Counted from the first letter of the stretch, positions 15,819-27,092 are shown. The stretch is DNA of 56,988 nt from Spirochaetota bacterium (GCA_016928815.1 JAFGJZ010000011.1:1-56988), one strand, 5' to 3'. Program-made: numbers and translations. The notes: generated by a model from the sequence alone, not told the origin.

Positions 15819-18800
15819 TATACAGTCCTCCCGATTTCTTCCGCTGAAATTACATCAGTAAGTTTTTCGTTAATTGCCTTTATCTTCATTTCCTCAAGAG
15901 CACGTTTATATTCATAAGAAATTACCTTTACAAATTTCGACTGATATTCAGACCAGTTATTAAGTATTTTCCTTGCAAGTGCGCTGTCAGTATAATTTTT
16001 ATGATTGGAAATCATTCTCTTAACACATTCAATATCTTCAAATTCTTTCAGTTCAGAAAGTTCAACCATTCCCTTGTTGCAGTAAAATCTGAAATCACCG
16101 ATTGCATCAAGAACATATGCAATACCTCCGCTCATACCTGCAGCAAAGTTACGTCCTGTTCTACCGAGAACAACAAGCTTTCCGCCTGTCATATATTCTG
16201 CACAGTGATCACCGGTACCTTCTACGACAGCCTCTGCTCCTGAGTTTCTTACACAGAAACGCTCCCCTGCAACTCCTCTGACATAAAGCTCTCCTTTTGT
16301 AGCACCATAAAGAACTGTATTTCCGACGATGATGTTTTCTTCAGGAACAAATGTGGATCCTTTAGGCGGAACGACAATGATTCTTCCTCCTGAAAGTCCT
16401 TTCCCCAGATAGTCATTTGCATCACCTTCAAGTCTGAATTCACTTCCTTTTGTGAGAAATGCACCGAAACTCTGCCCTGCACTTCCTGAAAAAACATATT
16501 TTATAGTTCCGTCAGGAAGACCTTCTTCGGAATAGCGTGATGATACATTATATGAAAGCATTGTTCCGGCAGTCCGGTCCGTATTTTTTATTTTAAATTC
16601 ACCAGTAACAGGAGTTTTTTTCTCGAGAGCCGGTTTAGCTTTTTCAATCAGTTTAATATCCAGAATATTGTCAATTTTATGTATCTGATCCTCCTTGCAG
16701 AAATTTGCATATATCTCCGCTTCTGCAGGACGGTAAAGAATTTTCTCAAGATCAACTTTTGAAGCCTTCCAGTGATCTGATTTCTTCATTTCAAGAAGGT
16801 CAGTTCTTCCGATAATCTCATCAAATTTTCTGATTCCAAGTTCCGCCATTATTTCACGGACATCTTCAGCCATGAATCTGAAAAAATTAATAAGATGTTC
16901 GGGTTTTCCCCTGAATCTTTTTCTAAGCTCAGGGTCCTGGGTCGCAACACCGAAAGGACATGTATTTGAATGACACTTCCGCATCATGACACATCCGAGT
17001 ACAATCAGCGCGGAAGTTCCAAAACCGAATTCCTCCGCTCCCAGCATTCCGGCGATTACAATATCACGGCCTGTTTTCAGCTGACCGTCTGTCTGCATTC
17101 TGACACGTCCACGCAGACCGTTAATCACAAGAGTCTGGTGTGTTTCTGACATTCCAAGCTCCCATGGAAGACCGGCATGTTTTATGGAACTCTGCGGGCT
17201 TGCTCCCGTTCCGCCGTCATAGCCGCTTATCAATATGTTATCAGCATGTGCTTTCGCTACACCTGCTGCAATTGTTCCTACTCCAACTTCCGATACGAGC
17301 TTGACACTTATTCTTGCATTCGGATTCGCATTTTTGAGATCAAAAATAAGCTGTGCAAGATCCTCGATTGAATATATATCATGATGAGGCGGTGGTGAAA
17401 TAAGAGTTACTCCCGGAGTTGAATGCCTTGTTCTTCCGATTATCTCATCAACCTTATGCCCCGGAAGCTGACCGCCCTCACCGGGTTTTGCTCCCTGTGA
17501 AATCTTTATCTGAATCTCATCAGCATTTGCAAGATAATTGCTCGTTACACCGAATCTTCCGGAAGCAACCTGCTTGATGGAACTTCTGGCACTGGTTCCG
17601 TCAGAGCGCCGTTTGAAACGCTCAGGGTTTTCACCGCCTTCTCCTGAATTTGATCTTCCTCTTATTGAATTCAGCGCAATTGCAATTGTTTCATGTGCCT
17701 CTTCACTGATTGATCCGTAACTCATTGCACCTGTAGTAAATCTTTTCATGATTTCTTCAACAGATTCAACTTCATCAATCGGAATTGAACTGCACTTTTT
17801 AAAATCGAGAAGTCCTCTGATTACATGCGGTTTAGCATTTTCTGCATTTACGATTTCTGCAAACTTTTTATACTTTGAATAATCATTGGTGCGTGTTGCC
17901 CACTGAATCATGTAAATGGTCTCCGGATTCCACGCATGTTTTTCACCATTTTTTCTGTAACGGTAAACACCTTCCGAGTCGAGAAGAAGCGGTTTTTTCA
18001 AGTAGGCTGTTTCATGCTTCATGATTGCTTCTTTTGCTATTTCTTTCAGACCTATACCGGAAATTCTTGATGCTGTTCCGGTGAAATACTTTTCAATCAG
18101 TTCGTCGCCAAGACCTACAGATTCAAATATCTGGGCGGCACGGTAACTTCTCAGTGTTGAAGTCCCCATTTTCGAGATAACTTTAAGAAGGCCTTTATTA
18201 ATACCTTTAATGAAATTATGTTCAGCATGCTCATAGTTATCAATTTTTATTCTGCCGTCATTATATAAATCCTTAATAGTTGCAAAAGCCCCGTATGGAT
18301 TGACTGCGTCAGCACCGTATCCGAAAAGAAGAGCGAAATGCATTACTTCTCGCGCTTCTCCTGTTTCAATGATAAGACCGACGCGGGTTCTTTTCTTGAC
18401 TTTGATGAGATGATGGTGTACTCCTGCAGAAGCAAGAAGTGTCGGTATCGGCACCCTTTCGGAACTGAAAGCACGGTCGCTCAGAAGAAGAAAAGTGTAG
18501 CCGCTGTCAACTGCCTTTTCGGCTTCTCTGCATATTCTGTCCATCGCATTTTCAAGTCCGGATTCCTTTTCACCTGCAGGAAAGGTGATATCAATAACTT
18601 CCGTTTTAAAATCGGCATTATTCCATTTACGCACTTTAAGCACATCTTCATTTGTAAAAACCGGGTTGAGGAACTTAAGCATTTTGCAGTGCTCGGCGGT
18701 TTCATCCAGAAGATTTTTCTGCTGACCCATATAGCTTGTCAGAGTCATGACAAGCTCCTCACGTATTGAATCAATCGCCGGATTTGTAACCTGCGCAAAC

Positions 18801-20356
18801 ATCTGTTTGAAATAATTATACAGAGGCTGAGGTTTATCGGAAAATACCGCTACAGGCGTATCTGTTCCCATTGATGACGTTGCTTCAAGACCTGCGGATG
18901 ATATTTCTGGAATAAGTTTATCCACATCCTCACGGTTATAGGAATAGACATGCTGCAGTTCCCTTAACTGGTTTCCTGATATTTCAGCCGGCTTTTCATC
19001 AGTATATTCAATGTCTGAAAGATTGACACGGTTGTTCTGTACCCATTCCCGGTATGGTTTCTGATATGCAATGTTATTTTTTATTTCCGAATCCGGTATG
19101 ATTCTGCCAAGCTCAATATCAACCAGAAGAAGTTTTCCAGGCTGAAGTCTTCCCTTTTTAGCTACATTTTCAGGTGCAAAATCCTGAACTCCGACCTCGG
19201 AACCCATAACAAGCATATCATCTTTTGTTACAATATACCGTGACGGCCTGAGTCCGTTTCGATCAAGAGTTCCGCCGACATATCTTCCGTCAAAAAAGAC
19301 TATTGAAGCAGGGCCGTCCCACGGTTCAAGGAACGCTGCATGATATTCATAAAACTTTTTAAGATCATCGGATATGGGATTTTTGTCATTCCAGCTTTCA
19401 GGAACCATCATCATAATTGCATGCGGAAGCGATCTCCCGGTGGCAACAAGAAGTTCAAGAACATTATCGAAAGAAGCTGAATCAGAGCGCCCCGGTTCAA
19501 CAACAGGAATGATTTTTTTAATGTCATCTCCGAATTCAGCGGATTTAAAAAGCGATTCACGTGCCTGCATCCAGAATCTGTTTCCTTTTACAGTATTAAT
19601 TTCTCCGTTGTGAGCAAGCATTCTGAAAGGCTGTGCAAGTTCCCATGCAGGAAATGTATTTGTACTGAAACGCGAATGAACAAGCGCAACAGCGGATTTC
19701 AGTCTCTGATCGGTAAGTTCAGGATAATATTTTCTGACCTGATCAGGCATCAGCATTCCTTTATAAACTATGGTTTTTGTCGAAAGAGAAACGACATAAA
19801 ATGAATTCTTATCCGGTATGGAACTTTCACGGATGGTTTTTTCCGTCAGTTTACGGATCACATACAACTTTCGTTCAAAAGTTCTGGAATCAGTCCCTTC
19901 AGGTGCTGTAATGAAAACCTGAGTGATCAATGGTTCGCATTTTGAGGCGATTTCACCGATTTCACTGCTTTTTACTTCGGGATTTCTCCATGATAAAACA
20001 GTCAGTCCTTCCTGTTTAATTATATTTTCAAATGTTTTCCTGCACTCGTCAGAACCCTTCTTATCTTTCGGAAAAAAAACAAAACCTGTTCCATATCTTC
20101 CTTCCTCAGGAAGTTTTTCAACAGCAGTTTTATAATATTCATGAGGAATCTGAAGCATGATACCGGAACCGTCACCGGTTTTATTATCCGCACTTTCAGC
20201 ACCGCGATGTTCCATCCTCTCAAGGACCTCAAGTCCTCTGATTACTATGTCATGTGACTTAATTCCTTTTATATTTGCGACAAAACCTATACCGCAATTG
20301 TCATGTTCATAAGAACTGTCGTAAAGGCCCTGATTACCGCATTGTTGACCAATCAT
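15818..20356 (-). CDS. gltB: Glutamate synthase large/alpha subunit
   Basis: A 1512-residue ammonia-assimilation enzyme with the full domain order. The class II glutaminase starts at nucleophile Cys21 (DNCGIGFVAN) after a 20-residue propeptide. The central linker domain follows, then the FMN-binding synthase barrel. The barrel contains GEGGENPERF, ISQGAKPGEGGQLPG and DGGTGASP, and the 3Fe-4S cysteines are in CVMMRKCHSNTCPFG. The C-terminal beta-helix carries GGRIIVVPP, GNTVLYGAT and GTGDHCAEYMTGG. Translation starts after a strong AAAAGGAG. The enzyme supplies glutamate and links to the glutamine-using PurF in this window. Confidence 0.97.
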   Translation of the reverse strand: MIGQQCGNQGLYDSSYEHDNCGIGFVANIKGIKSHDIVIRGLEVLERMEHRGAESADNKTGDGSGIMLQIPHEYYKTAVEKLPEEGRYGTGFVFFPKDKKGSDECRKTFENIIKQEGLTVLSWRNPEVKSSEIGEIASKCEPLITQVFITAPEGTDSRTFERKLYVIRKLTEKTIRESSIPDKNSFYVVSLSTKTIVYKGMLMPDQVRKYYPELTDQRLKSAVALVHSRFSTNTFPAWELAQPFRMLAHNGEINTVKGNRFWMQARESLFKSAEFGDDIKKIIPVVEPGRSDSASFDNVLELLVATGRSLPHAIMMMVPESWNDKNPISDDLKKFYEYHAAFLEPWDGPASIVFFDGRYVGGTLDRNGLRPSRYIVTKDDMLVMGSEVGVQDFAPENVAKKGRLQPGKLLLVDIELGRIIPDSEIKNNIAYQKPYREWVQNNRVNLSDIEYTDEKPAEISGNQLRELQHVYSYNREDVDKLIPEISSAGLEATSSMGTDTPVAVFSDKPQPLYNYFKQMFAQVTNPAIDSIREELVMTLTSYMGQQKNLLDETAEHCKMLKFLNPVFTNEDVLKVRKWNNADFKTEVIDITFPAGEKESGLENAMDRICREAEKAVDSGYTFLLLSDRAFSSERVPIPTLLASAGVHHHLIKVKKRTRVGLIIETGEAREVMHFALLFGYGADAVNPYGAFATIKDLYNDGRIKIDNYEHAEHNFIKGINKGLLKVISKMGTSTLRSYRAAQIFESVGLGDELIEKYFTGTASRISGIGLKEIAKEAIMKHETAYLKKPLLLDSEGVYRYRKNGEKHAWNPETIYMIQWATRTNDYSKYKKFAEIVNAENAKPHVIRGLLDFKKCSSIPIDEVESVEEIMKRFTTGAMSYGSISEEAHETIAIALNSIRGRSNSGEGGENPERFKRRSDGTSARSSIKQVASGRFGVTSNYLANADEIQIKISQGAKPGEGGQLPGHKVDEIIGRTRHSTPGVTLISPPPHHDIYSIEDLAQLIFDLKNANPNARISVKLVSEVGVGTIAAGVAKAHADNILISGYDGGTGASPQSSIKHAGLPWELGMSETHQTLVINGLRGRVRMQTDGQLKTGRDIVIAGMLGAEEFGFGTSALIVLGCVMMRKCHSNTCPFGVATQDPELRKRFRGKPEHLINFFRFMAEDVREIMAELGIRKFDEIIGRTDLLEMKKSDHWKASKVDLEKILYRPAEAEIYANFCKEDQIHKIDNILDIKLIEKAKPALEKKTPVTGEFKIKNTDRTAGTMLSYNVSSRYSEEGLPDGTIKYVFSGSAGQSFGAFLTKGSEFRLEGDANDYLGKGLSGGRIIVVPPKGSTFVPEENIIVGNTVLYGATKGELYVRGVAGERFCVRNSGAEAVVEGTGDHCAEYMTGGKLVVLGRTGRNFAAGMSGGIAYVLDAIGDFRFYCNKGMVELSELKEFEDIECVKRMISNHKNYTDSALARKILNNWSEYQSKFVKVISYEYKRALEEMKIKAINEKLTDVISAEEIGRTV

Positions 20357-20734
20357 TTTATTCTCCTTTTACCGATAATAAATCCCGATAATGAATATCA
20401 GGATAAAACTTTATGTTACGTGTAAATAATCCCAGTTTAGGGTCAAGTTTAAAATATAATCAGTTTGGTTCAAATCATAAAATTAATCGAATGTTACAAT
20501 TATGTTAAAAATACAAAAACGTGCCGCTATTTAGTCCTTTTTTGTATTTTTTTTTACTGATAGTTTTCAACAGATTAAATTATACCCGAAGAATATTATA
20601 ATGCAGTATTTTCTGAAAACAAGTTTTTAGGATTTTTTTAATTTTTATGGATTATACAGCTAAAAGAAGAAAAACAGAAAAGATGTTTTAATTATCATTA
20701 TGCATACCCGGGAGTTTCGACAGCAGAAATCAGC
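20357..20734. other. Intergenic region upstream of gltB
   Basis: These 378 bases hold the 3' flank of the kinase gene ending at 20735 and the leader of gltB; I see no coding potential, RNA gene or clear terminator. On the plus strand CCGATAAT occurs twice, at 20372-20379 and 20385-20392, a direct repeat with a 13-base period just upstream of the gltB ribosome site. TTGACC occurs on the minus strand around 20441-20446, but no good -10 lies at the right distance. A sigma-54 -24/-12 element was looked for and not found. Confidence 0.5.
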
Positions 20735-23641
20735 CTATATATTAAATTCTATTACAGTTTTAATTCCATTATCAGTTTGCATGGAAAAAGTACCATTCAG
20801 CTGTTCCACAAGAATATTTACGAGAGTAAGACCGAAACCGCCTGAATTAGTATAGTCAAATCCATCCGGAAATCCGATACCGTTATCGGTTATCTCCAGT
20901 CTGACCTGAACATCATTTCGGTGAAGACTTATTCTGATTTTGCCCGACTCCCTTCCTTTAAATGCATATTTCATTGTATTTGTTATAAGTTCATTGACAA
21001 TCGTTCCCAGTGGAAAGAGTCTTTTCAAATCAAACGTAAAATCAGAAATATCTTTTTCAACCGAAACATTACCGGAATCCGGAAATATGTTTATAATTGA
21101 ATCAATAAGGGTTTCAAAATAACTGCGGACAGATGTCACGTGGTATTCATCAACTGACACCAGTTTATCATACAGAATTCTGACAGATTTAATTCTACCG
21201 ATAGCATCCTGAAGAATAGCGATCGCCTCTTCATTTTCAGTTGAATGCATCTGCAGATTGATAAGTGACTCTACTGAAGCAATATTGTTTTTTATTCTAT
21301 GATTTACCTCTCTTAGAATAATCTCTTTCTCCCTTAACTGCCTGCGGATTTCCTCATCAGATTTTTTCTGTTTGGTTATGTCAACTATCACAGGCAGAAA
21401 CACATATGGTTTATGATTTTTATCTTTCATCATGCATATATTAATGTCGCCCCAGACAGTACTTCCGTCTTTTCTGATATAGCGCTTCTGAAACTGCGCA
21501 CTCTCGATTTTACCCTGAATCATTTCCTTCAGAGCATCCATTCCGATATCAATATCATCAGGATGAGTAACATCCGATATTGTCTTTCCAATCAGTTCTT
21601 TCTCGGTGCATCCGATGAATCTGCAAAAGGCATCATTACATTTTTGAAAACGTTTGTCAAGACCGACAATTACCGCACCTACTTTCGAAAGATCAAATAT
21701 TGTTCTGAATTTTTCCTCGCTCAGCACAAGTTCATTTTTCTGAGTCTTGTAATCGGTAATGTCCATGATGTGCCCGACAATTTTTTCAACTTTACCGCCG
21801 TTAAAAACCGGTATCGCTGCAGTCCTGACCCACATATGTCTCCCGGCAGTTGAAGTAAAAGGCAGCTCAAGATCATAAGGTTCACCATCAGTCTTACAGT
21901 GCTTAAAAGCTTCAACAAGTAGATTCCTTCCGGGAAGATCATAACAAAGCAGACTCCTGTTTATGAGTTCTTCCGGATTCAGCAGACTATCATCAGGATC
22001 AAGATCATGAATGCGGTAGACTTCATTTGACCAGTAGAATTTATCTGTTTCAAAATGCCACTGCCATCCGCCGATTCGGGCAATATGCTGTACAGAATTC
22101 AGCATATCCTGTATTTCAATTAATGAATTCTCAGATTTTTTTCTCTCAGTAATATCAATACCGATTACAGCGAGTCTGGAAACAATTCCAGGCACATCCA
22201 TGATAGGAGAAATCAGATTATCAAAAATAATTCCGTCTATTTCATCTTCATATTTCTGCGGCTTTTTATTCCGCACTACAGTTTCAACTATTCTTTTCCG
22301 TTTTTCGGCAGCTTCTTCAGGTATAAAATCATAAATATTCTTGCCCGTAAGTGAATCCGGACAGCTGTTCAGCCTTGATGCTGCAGTTTCATTAATACGT
22401 AATATTTCCCCATCCGGGTACATCAGAAAAACCGACTCTGGAAAACTGTTTAACAGTGTTTTTGACGTTTCCTCGCTTTCCTTTAAAGCGTTCTCAAAAT
22501 GTTTGCTTTCTGTAATATCAAAACAGTGTCCGATATATCCTAAAAATTCACCGTTACTTTTATAATTTGGCGATCCAAGATCACGTATCCAGTGATATGT
22601 TCCGTCCGCATTCATTAAACGGTACTGCATGTCAAATTTCTCTTTTTGTGAAAATGCATCCATATAAATTTTATTACATTGCTGCCGGTCATCCGGATGC
22701 ACGCCATCAAGCCATCCTGTACCCAGTTCCTCTTCAGGAGTCTTCCCCCTGAACCTGTACCAGGGTTCATTGAAATAGTTGCAGAGAGCATCTGTTCCGG
22801 ATTTCCATATGAGAGCCAGTCCGGAGTCCGCAAGACTATGATACTGGAATTCCCTTTCTTCAAGATCATTCTGATAATTTTTAAAATCAGTTATATCACT
22901 GAAAATAACCGCAAATGTCCCTTTTTTAGGACAGTATGCGCTTATGGAATAGTATTTATCCAGACCTGCAGCATAATTTTCAAATGTTTCAGCTTCACCC
23001 GTTAAAGCGATTTTGAAACATTTATTCATCAATTCACTATTGTCATCTCCTCCAAGAATACTGGTAAAATGCTGTCCTAAAATATTATCCCTATTAAGTC
23101 CCGTAAATTTTTCAAAAGCTGAATTTACCAGCAGAAAAACAAAATCAACGGGTTGATTATTCTCATCAAAAACAATTTCATGCAGGGCAAAAGCACTCTG
23201 GATATTTTCAAACAGCTGGTAATATCTTTCCTGATTCTCATTTACCCTTTTCTGCGTTTCAAAAAGCTCCAATGCCATTTCTATTGAGCTTAGAAGAACA
23301 AAATCACCGGAGGTTTTTATTACATATCCGTATCTGGTAATACCCTTGACTTTTTCAACCATCCCGCTTTCAGAATGAGAAGTTAAAAATATAATCGGAA
23401 GATTGCTAATTTTAAGAATTTTCTGCGCTGCTTCAGTACCGTCCATTCCGGATCCAAGATCGATATCCATTAAAATGAGATCTATCCGTTTCCCTTCAGT
23501 AATTAGTTCTACTGCGGATTCTCCCGTCATCACCGTAATTACCGAATATCCGGTTTTCTCAAGAACCATCTTCGTTGATGCTGCAATCAATTGTTCGTCT
23601 TCAACAAGAAGAATTGTTTTTTCATTACTTTTAATATTCAC
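20735..23641 (-). CDS. Sensor histidine kinase: receiver, five PAS domains, HisKA_2, ATPase
   Basis: A 968-residue soluble kinase. The receiver is at the N-terminus (about 8-130; LLVEDEQ acidic pocket, phosphoacceptor Asp in LILMDIDLGSGMDG, FLTSHSE, VIKTSG). Five PAS domains follow at roughly 140-255, 265-385, 390-510, 515-640 and 640-760; most end in the D-I-T motif of PAC segments. HisKA_2 has the phospho-His box REVNHRIKNN (about 785) and the HATPase has DNGIGFPDG and GGFGLTLV. No transmembrane segment or DNA-binding output is present, so its phosphorelay partners are unlinked or other receivers. It is divergent from the next kinase across 148 bases. No PAS cofactor motif is evident, so the signal is unknown. 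Confidence 0.9.
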   Translation of the reverse strand: MNIKSNEKTILLVEDEQLIAASTKMVLEKTGYSVITVMTGESAVELITEGKRIDLILMDIDLGSGMDGTEAAQKILKISNLPIIFLTSHSESGMVEKVKGITRYGYVIKTSGDFVLLSSIEMALELFETQKRVNENQERYYQLFENIQSAFALHEIVFDENNQPVDFVFLLVNSAFEKFTGLNRDNILGQHFTSILGGDDNSELMNKCFKIALTGEAETFENYAAGLDKYYSISAYCPKKGTFAVIFSDITDFKNYQNDLEEREFQYHSLADSGLALIWKSGTDALCNYFNEPWYRFRGKTPEEELGTGWLDGVHPDDRQQCNKIYMDAFSQKEKFDMQYRLMNADGTYHWIRDLGSPNYKSNGEFLGYIGHCFDITESKHFENALKESEETSKTLLNSFPESVFLMYPDGEILRINETAASRLNSCPDSLTGKNIYDFIPEEAAEKRKRIVETVVRNKKPQKYEDEIDGIIFDNLISPIMDVPGIVSRLAVIGIDITERKKSENSLIEIQDMLNSVQHIARIGGWQWHFETDKFYWSNEVYRIHDLDPDDSLLNPEELINRSLLCYDLPGRNLLVEAFKHCKTDGEPYDLELPFTSTAGRHMWVRTAAIPVFNGGKVEKIVGHIMDITDYKTQKNELVLSEEKFRTIFDLSKVGAVIVGLDKRFQKCNDAFCRFIGCTEKELIGKTISDVTHPDDIDIGMDALKEMIQGKIESAQFQKRYIRKDGSTVWGDINICMMKDKNHKPYVFLPVIVDITKQKKSDEEIRRQLREKEIILREVNHRIKNNIASVESLINLQMHSTENEEAIAILQDAIGRIKSVRILYDKLVSVDEYHVTSVRSYFETLIDSIINIFPDSGNVSVEKDISDFTFDLKRLFPLGTIVNELITNTMKYAFKGRESGKIRISLHRNDVQVRLEITDNGIGFPDGFDYTNSGGFGLTLVNILVEQLNGTFSMQTDNGIKTVIEFNI

Positions 23642-23789
23642 TTTTTATGCCTGAAATATTCTACCATAATCCCGTTTGAAAACAAGTTTAATTTTCATAA
23701 ACCGGATTATTTATATTGCTTTTTTCAAAATATTAATTTATTCTTAATTATGTAGATGATATTCCTCAGAAAATTTTTACGGAGTTTCT

Positions 23790-26700
23790 GTGAAAAAAAT
23801 ACTGCTCGTTGAAGACGAAATTCTTACCGCCATTCTCGAGATGGAGCAGATACGGCATGGCGGATATGAAGTTTCACATGTAAGTTCAGGTGAAGAAGCT
23901 GTAAAAGCAGTCTCCGAAAATTCTTATGACCTGGTGTTAATGGATATTAATCTCGGCAGCGGAATGGACGGAACTGAAGCAGCGCAAACAATATTTAATG
24001 ACTATTATCTTCCTGTCATATTTCTATCATCACACATGGAACAGTCAATTGTGGAAAAAACGGAAAAGATTACTTCATACGGTTATATAGTAAAAAACTC
24101 CGGGCAATTTGTTCTTTTAGCGTCAATTAAAATGGCATTCAGGTTATTTGAAGCAAACAGTGAAATATCAAGCCATAAAACACTTCTCGAAGAATTAAAT
24201 CAGAGTCTGATATCAGCAAATGAAGAACTTGCCCAGACGGTTGAAGAGCTTGAACAAACAAACATGAAATTGTCTGCAAGCCTGAATAATCTGGGGAAAA
24301 AGGAAAATGAAACAGAATGGCTTCTGAACTCAATGTACAATGCCTTTGCTCTTCTTGAATCAGTATTCAGTGAAACGGAAGAATTTGTCAGCTACCGTTT
24401 TCTATATATAAACAAGGCCTATGAAAACATAACAGGACTGAAACTTGAGGAAGTCAAAGGACGGACGGTTCATGAAATATGGCCGGATATACAGAACGAC
24501 TGGATAGAATACTATGGCAAAACCGCCGTTACCGGCGAAGCATTGGAATTTGAATTATTTCATAACCCTACAAAAAAATTCTTTCACTGCAATGTATACA
24601 GACCATGGAAAACAAAAGACCGTTTTTGCGCGGTTTTTGAAGATGTAACAGAAATTAAAAAAAACACTGAGGAAGTTAATGAAATAAAAAACAGATACAG
24701 TAAAATTCTGGAAACCGTGCTTGACGGCGTTGTTATGACTGATAAGGAAGGAAATATAATATATGTAAACGAAGCTGCACGGAAAATTCTTGAAACGGAT
24801 GAAGAAGATATAATTTCCGGAAAGTTTTCTGATTCCGCATGGTCAAACATTGACATTAACGGCATAACACTCCCTCCGGACAGACTCCCGCTATCTATAA
24901 CCCTGAAGGAAGGCAGAAGCCTTAACGCATATATATACGGGATAAGCAGGGAAGAAGGGAACACTAAATTTCTTTCAGTAAATTCATCGCCTCTTTTTAA
25001 TTCAGATGGAGAAATCACAGGTGCAGTAATAAGCTTCAGGGACATAACGGAAATCAGAAAAATCGAAAATCAGATACTTGAAAGCCGTGCGAATTACCAG
25101 CTCGTTGTAGATTCGATTGAAGAATCATTATCTTTAATTGATTCTTCAGGAAATTTTATTTTCTGCAACAGCAATGCAGCCAAAAACATGAACCGCAGCA
25201 ATCCGCAGAGTATGATTGGACATAACATTAAAGAATTCATACCTCTCCAGCAGGCTGAAGAATTAATCAAAAAATACGTAAAAGTGCTCAATGAAAACAC
25301 TCCCCTGCTGCAGGATATAAAACTTTTACTTATCGGCGGAGAAAGGTGGTTTCATAACAGACTGATTCCGGTTGAAATCGGTACACATAACGAACAGGCG
25401 GTACTTTCAATATCAATGGATATTACGGACAGGAAAACAACTGAAGATGAACTTCAGAAAATAAATAAAATTTTTACATTTTCCACAGACCTACTGTGTA
25501 TTTCCGGCCATGACGGAAGTTTCAAACTCCTGAATCCCTCATGGGAGAAAACTCTTGGATGGAATTTACAGGAAATTCAATCCGGACAGATATCAGATTT
25601 TCTGCATCCGGATGACAGAAAAATTTTTGAAAGTGCATTAGCCGAAATTTTTAACGGTAAAAACTTCTATCAGATTGAAATCCGATTTCTATGTAAGGAT
25701 GAAACATATAAATGGTTTTCATGGAATCTTATACCCGAAAAGGAGGAAAACATATTTTTCGGTGTCGCAAGAGACATTACAGAAAGAAAGCAGCATGATA
25801 TTTATTACAACCTTTCAGGTGAATCCCTTTTTATTCTGAATGATTCAAAGACGTTTCAGGAGGCGATAAAAAAAATAATATCGCTGATCAGAAAGAAGAC
25901 AGGATGTGATGCCGCAGCTATAAGACTGGAAAATGAAGAGGATTATCCATTTTTTGAACAGCAGGGTTTTGATAGTCAATTCATGGAAACTGAAAACCTC
26001 ATCCGAATACGGAATGAAAGCGGAAAATTCCACTGTGAGGAAGGCGGAACCCGGTTTAAATGTCTCTGCGGACTTGTATTATCAGGCAAAGCGGATCTTT
26101 CCGACCCGAATTTTACACAGGCGGGAAGTTTCCGAACAAATGATGCATCTCAGCTTAAAAATTCTCCAGAAAACGCGGCTTTAATATTGAATCCTGCATA
26201 TACATGCATAACAGAAGGATATGCTTCCATTGCTCTCATACCGGTAAGAACCAGAAACAGGATCGCCGGCATTATACAGATCAATGACAGAAGGAAAAAT
26301 TTTTTTTCAGAGCATGTAATACAGGCGCTCGAAACGCTTGCGGATCATGTCGGTGAGGCGCTCATCAGAAAATTCACTGAAGATAAACTGATTCTTGCTC
26401 TGCAGGAATCCGACATGCTTAAAGCGGAAGCTGAAAAACTTAATGCAGAAAAGGAACTTATGCTTCATGAAGTTCATCACCGAATTAAAAACAACATGAA
26501 TACAATCTGCAACATACTGACCCTTCAGGCCAATTTTTCAAAAAATGATGATACAAAAAGCACCTTACTTGAAGCAGCAGGCAGAGTTCACAGCATGATG
26601 ACCCTCTATGAAAAACTTTACCAGTCTGAAGACATCAGAATTATTTCACTGAAAATATATTTAACCGCACTTATTTATGACATAATAAATCTGTTTCCTG

Positions 26701-27092
26701 AACACGGGAAAATCAAAGTGGAAACTTCAATTGATGAAATTGTCCTGAGTCCGAACATACTGAACCCTGTAGGTATAATTATAACAGAGCTTATTACAAA
26801 TTCAATGAAGTATGCTTTCAATGACAGGGACTCCGGAATTATAAAAATTACAGCTTTAAAAAACGGAAATAAAATAACTGTAATATTTGAAAATAACGGT
26901 ATTCCGCTTCCTGATAGTATCGGATTTGAAAATTCACAAGGATTCGGCATGCAGCTTATCAGACTATTGATGAAACAGATTCAGGGAACCATGGAAATTG
27001 AACGGAGAAACGGTACAAGATTTATTCTAAAATTCAAATTACAGGAAATTCCAGGAAAAAAACCGCCTGAAATGAAGACTGAATTAAATTAA
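23790..27092 (+). CDS. Sensor histidine kinase: receiver, four PAS domains, GAF, HisKA_2, ATPase
   Basis: An 1100-residue soluble kinase paralogous to its divergent neighbour. The receiver occupies about 1-120 (LLVEDEI, MDINLGSGMDGTEAA, FLSSHME, IVKNSG), then a coiled coil (about 125-170, repeated EEL/EEL/EQT), and four PAS domains (about 175-290, 300-425, 430-545, 550-670). A GAF domain (about 675-860) contains CEEGGTRFKCLCGLVLSGKA, a cysteine-bearing loop seen in this GAF subtype. HisKA_2 has HEVHHRIKNNMN and the HATPase has QGFGMQLI. The start is GTG with CGGAG five bases upstream. The next kinase gene begins 12 bases after its stop, so the two are co-transcribed. Confidence 0.9.
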   Translation: MKKILLVEDEILTAILEMEQIRHGGYEVSHVSSGEEAVKAVSENSYDLVLMDINLGSGMDGTEAAQTIFNDYYLPVIFLSSHMEQSIVEKTEKITSYGYIVKNSGQFVLLASIKMAFRLFEANSEISSHKTLLEELNQSLISANEELAQTVEELEQTNMKLSASLNNLGKKENETEWLLNSMYNAFALLESVFSETEEFVSYRFLYINKAYENITGLKLEEVKGRTVHEIWPDIQNDWIEYYGKTAVTGEALEFELFHNPTKKFFHCNVYRPWKTKDRFCAVFEDVTEIKKNTEEVNEIKNRYSKILETVLDGVVMTDKEGNIIYVNEAARKILETDEEDIISGKFSDSAWSNIDINGITLPPDRLPLSITLKEGRSLNAYIYGISREEGNTKFLSVNSSPLFNSDGEITGAVISFRDITEIRKIENQILESRANYQLVVDSIEESLSLIDSSGNFIFCNSNAAKNMNRSNPQSMIGHNIKEFIPLQQAEELIKKYVKVLNENTPLLQDIKLLLIGGERWFHNRLIPVEIGTHNEQAVLSISMDITDRKTTEDELQKINKIFTFSTDLLCISGHDGSFKLLNPSWEKTLGWNLQEIQSGQISDFLHPDDRKIFESALAEIFNGKNFYQIEIRFLCKDETYKWFSWNLIPEKEENIFFGVARDITERKQHDIYYNLSGESLFILNDSKTFQEAIKKIISLIRKKTGCDAAAIRLENEEDYPFFEQQGFDSQFMETENLIRIRNESGKFHCEEGGTRFKCLCGLVLSGKADLSDPNFTQAGSFRTNDASQLKNSPENAALILNPAYTCITEGYASIALIPVRTRNRIAGIIQINDRRKNFFSEHVIQALETLADHVGEALIRKFTEDKLILALQESDMLKAEAEKLNAEKELMLHEVHHRIKNNMNTICNILTLQANFSKNDDTKSTLLEAAGRVHSMMTLYEKLYQSEDIRIISLKIYLTALIYDIINLFPEHGKIKVETSIDEIVLSPNILNPVGIIITELITNSMKYAFNDRDSGIIKITALKNGNKITVIFENNGIPLPDSIGFENSQGFGMQLIRLLMKQIQGTMEIERRNGTRFILKFKLQEIPGKKPPEMKTELN

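Noticed and set aside
20441..20446. TTGACC on the minus strand as gltB promoter
   Set aside because: No acceptable -10 hexamer at 16-18 bases; kept only as a remark in the intergenic entry.
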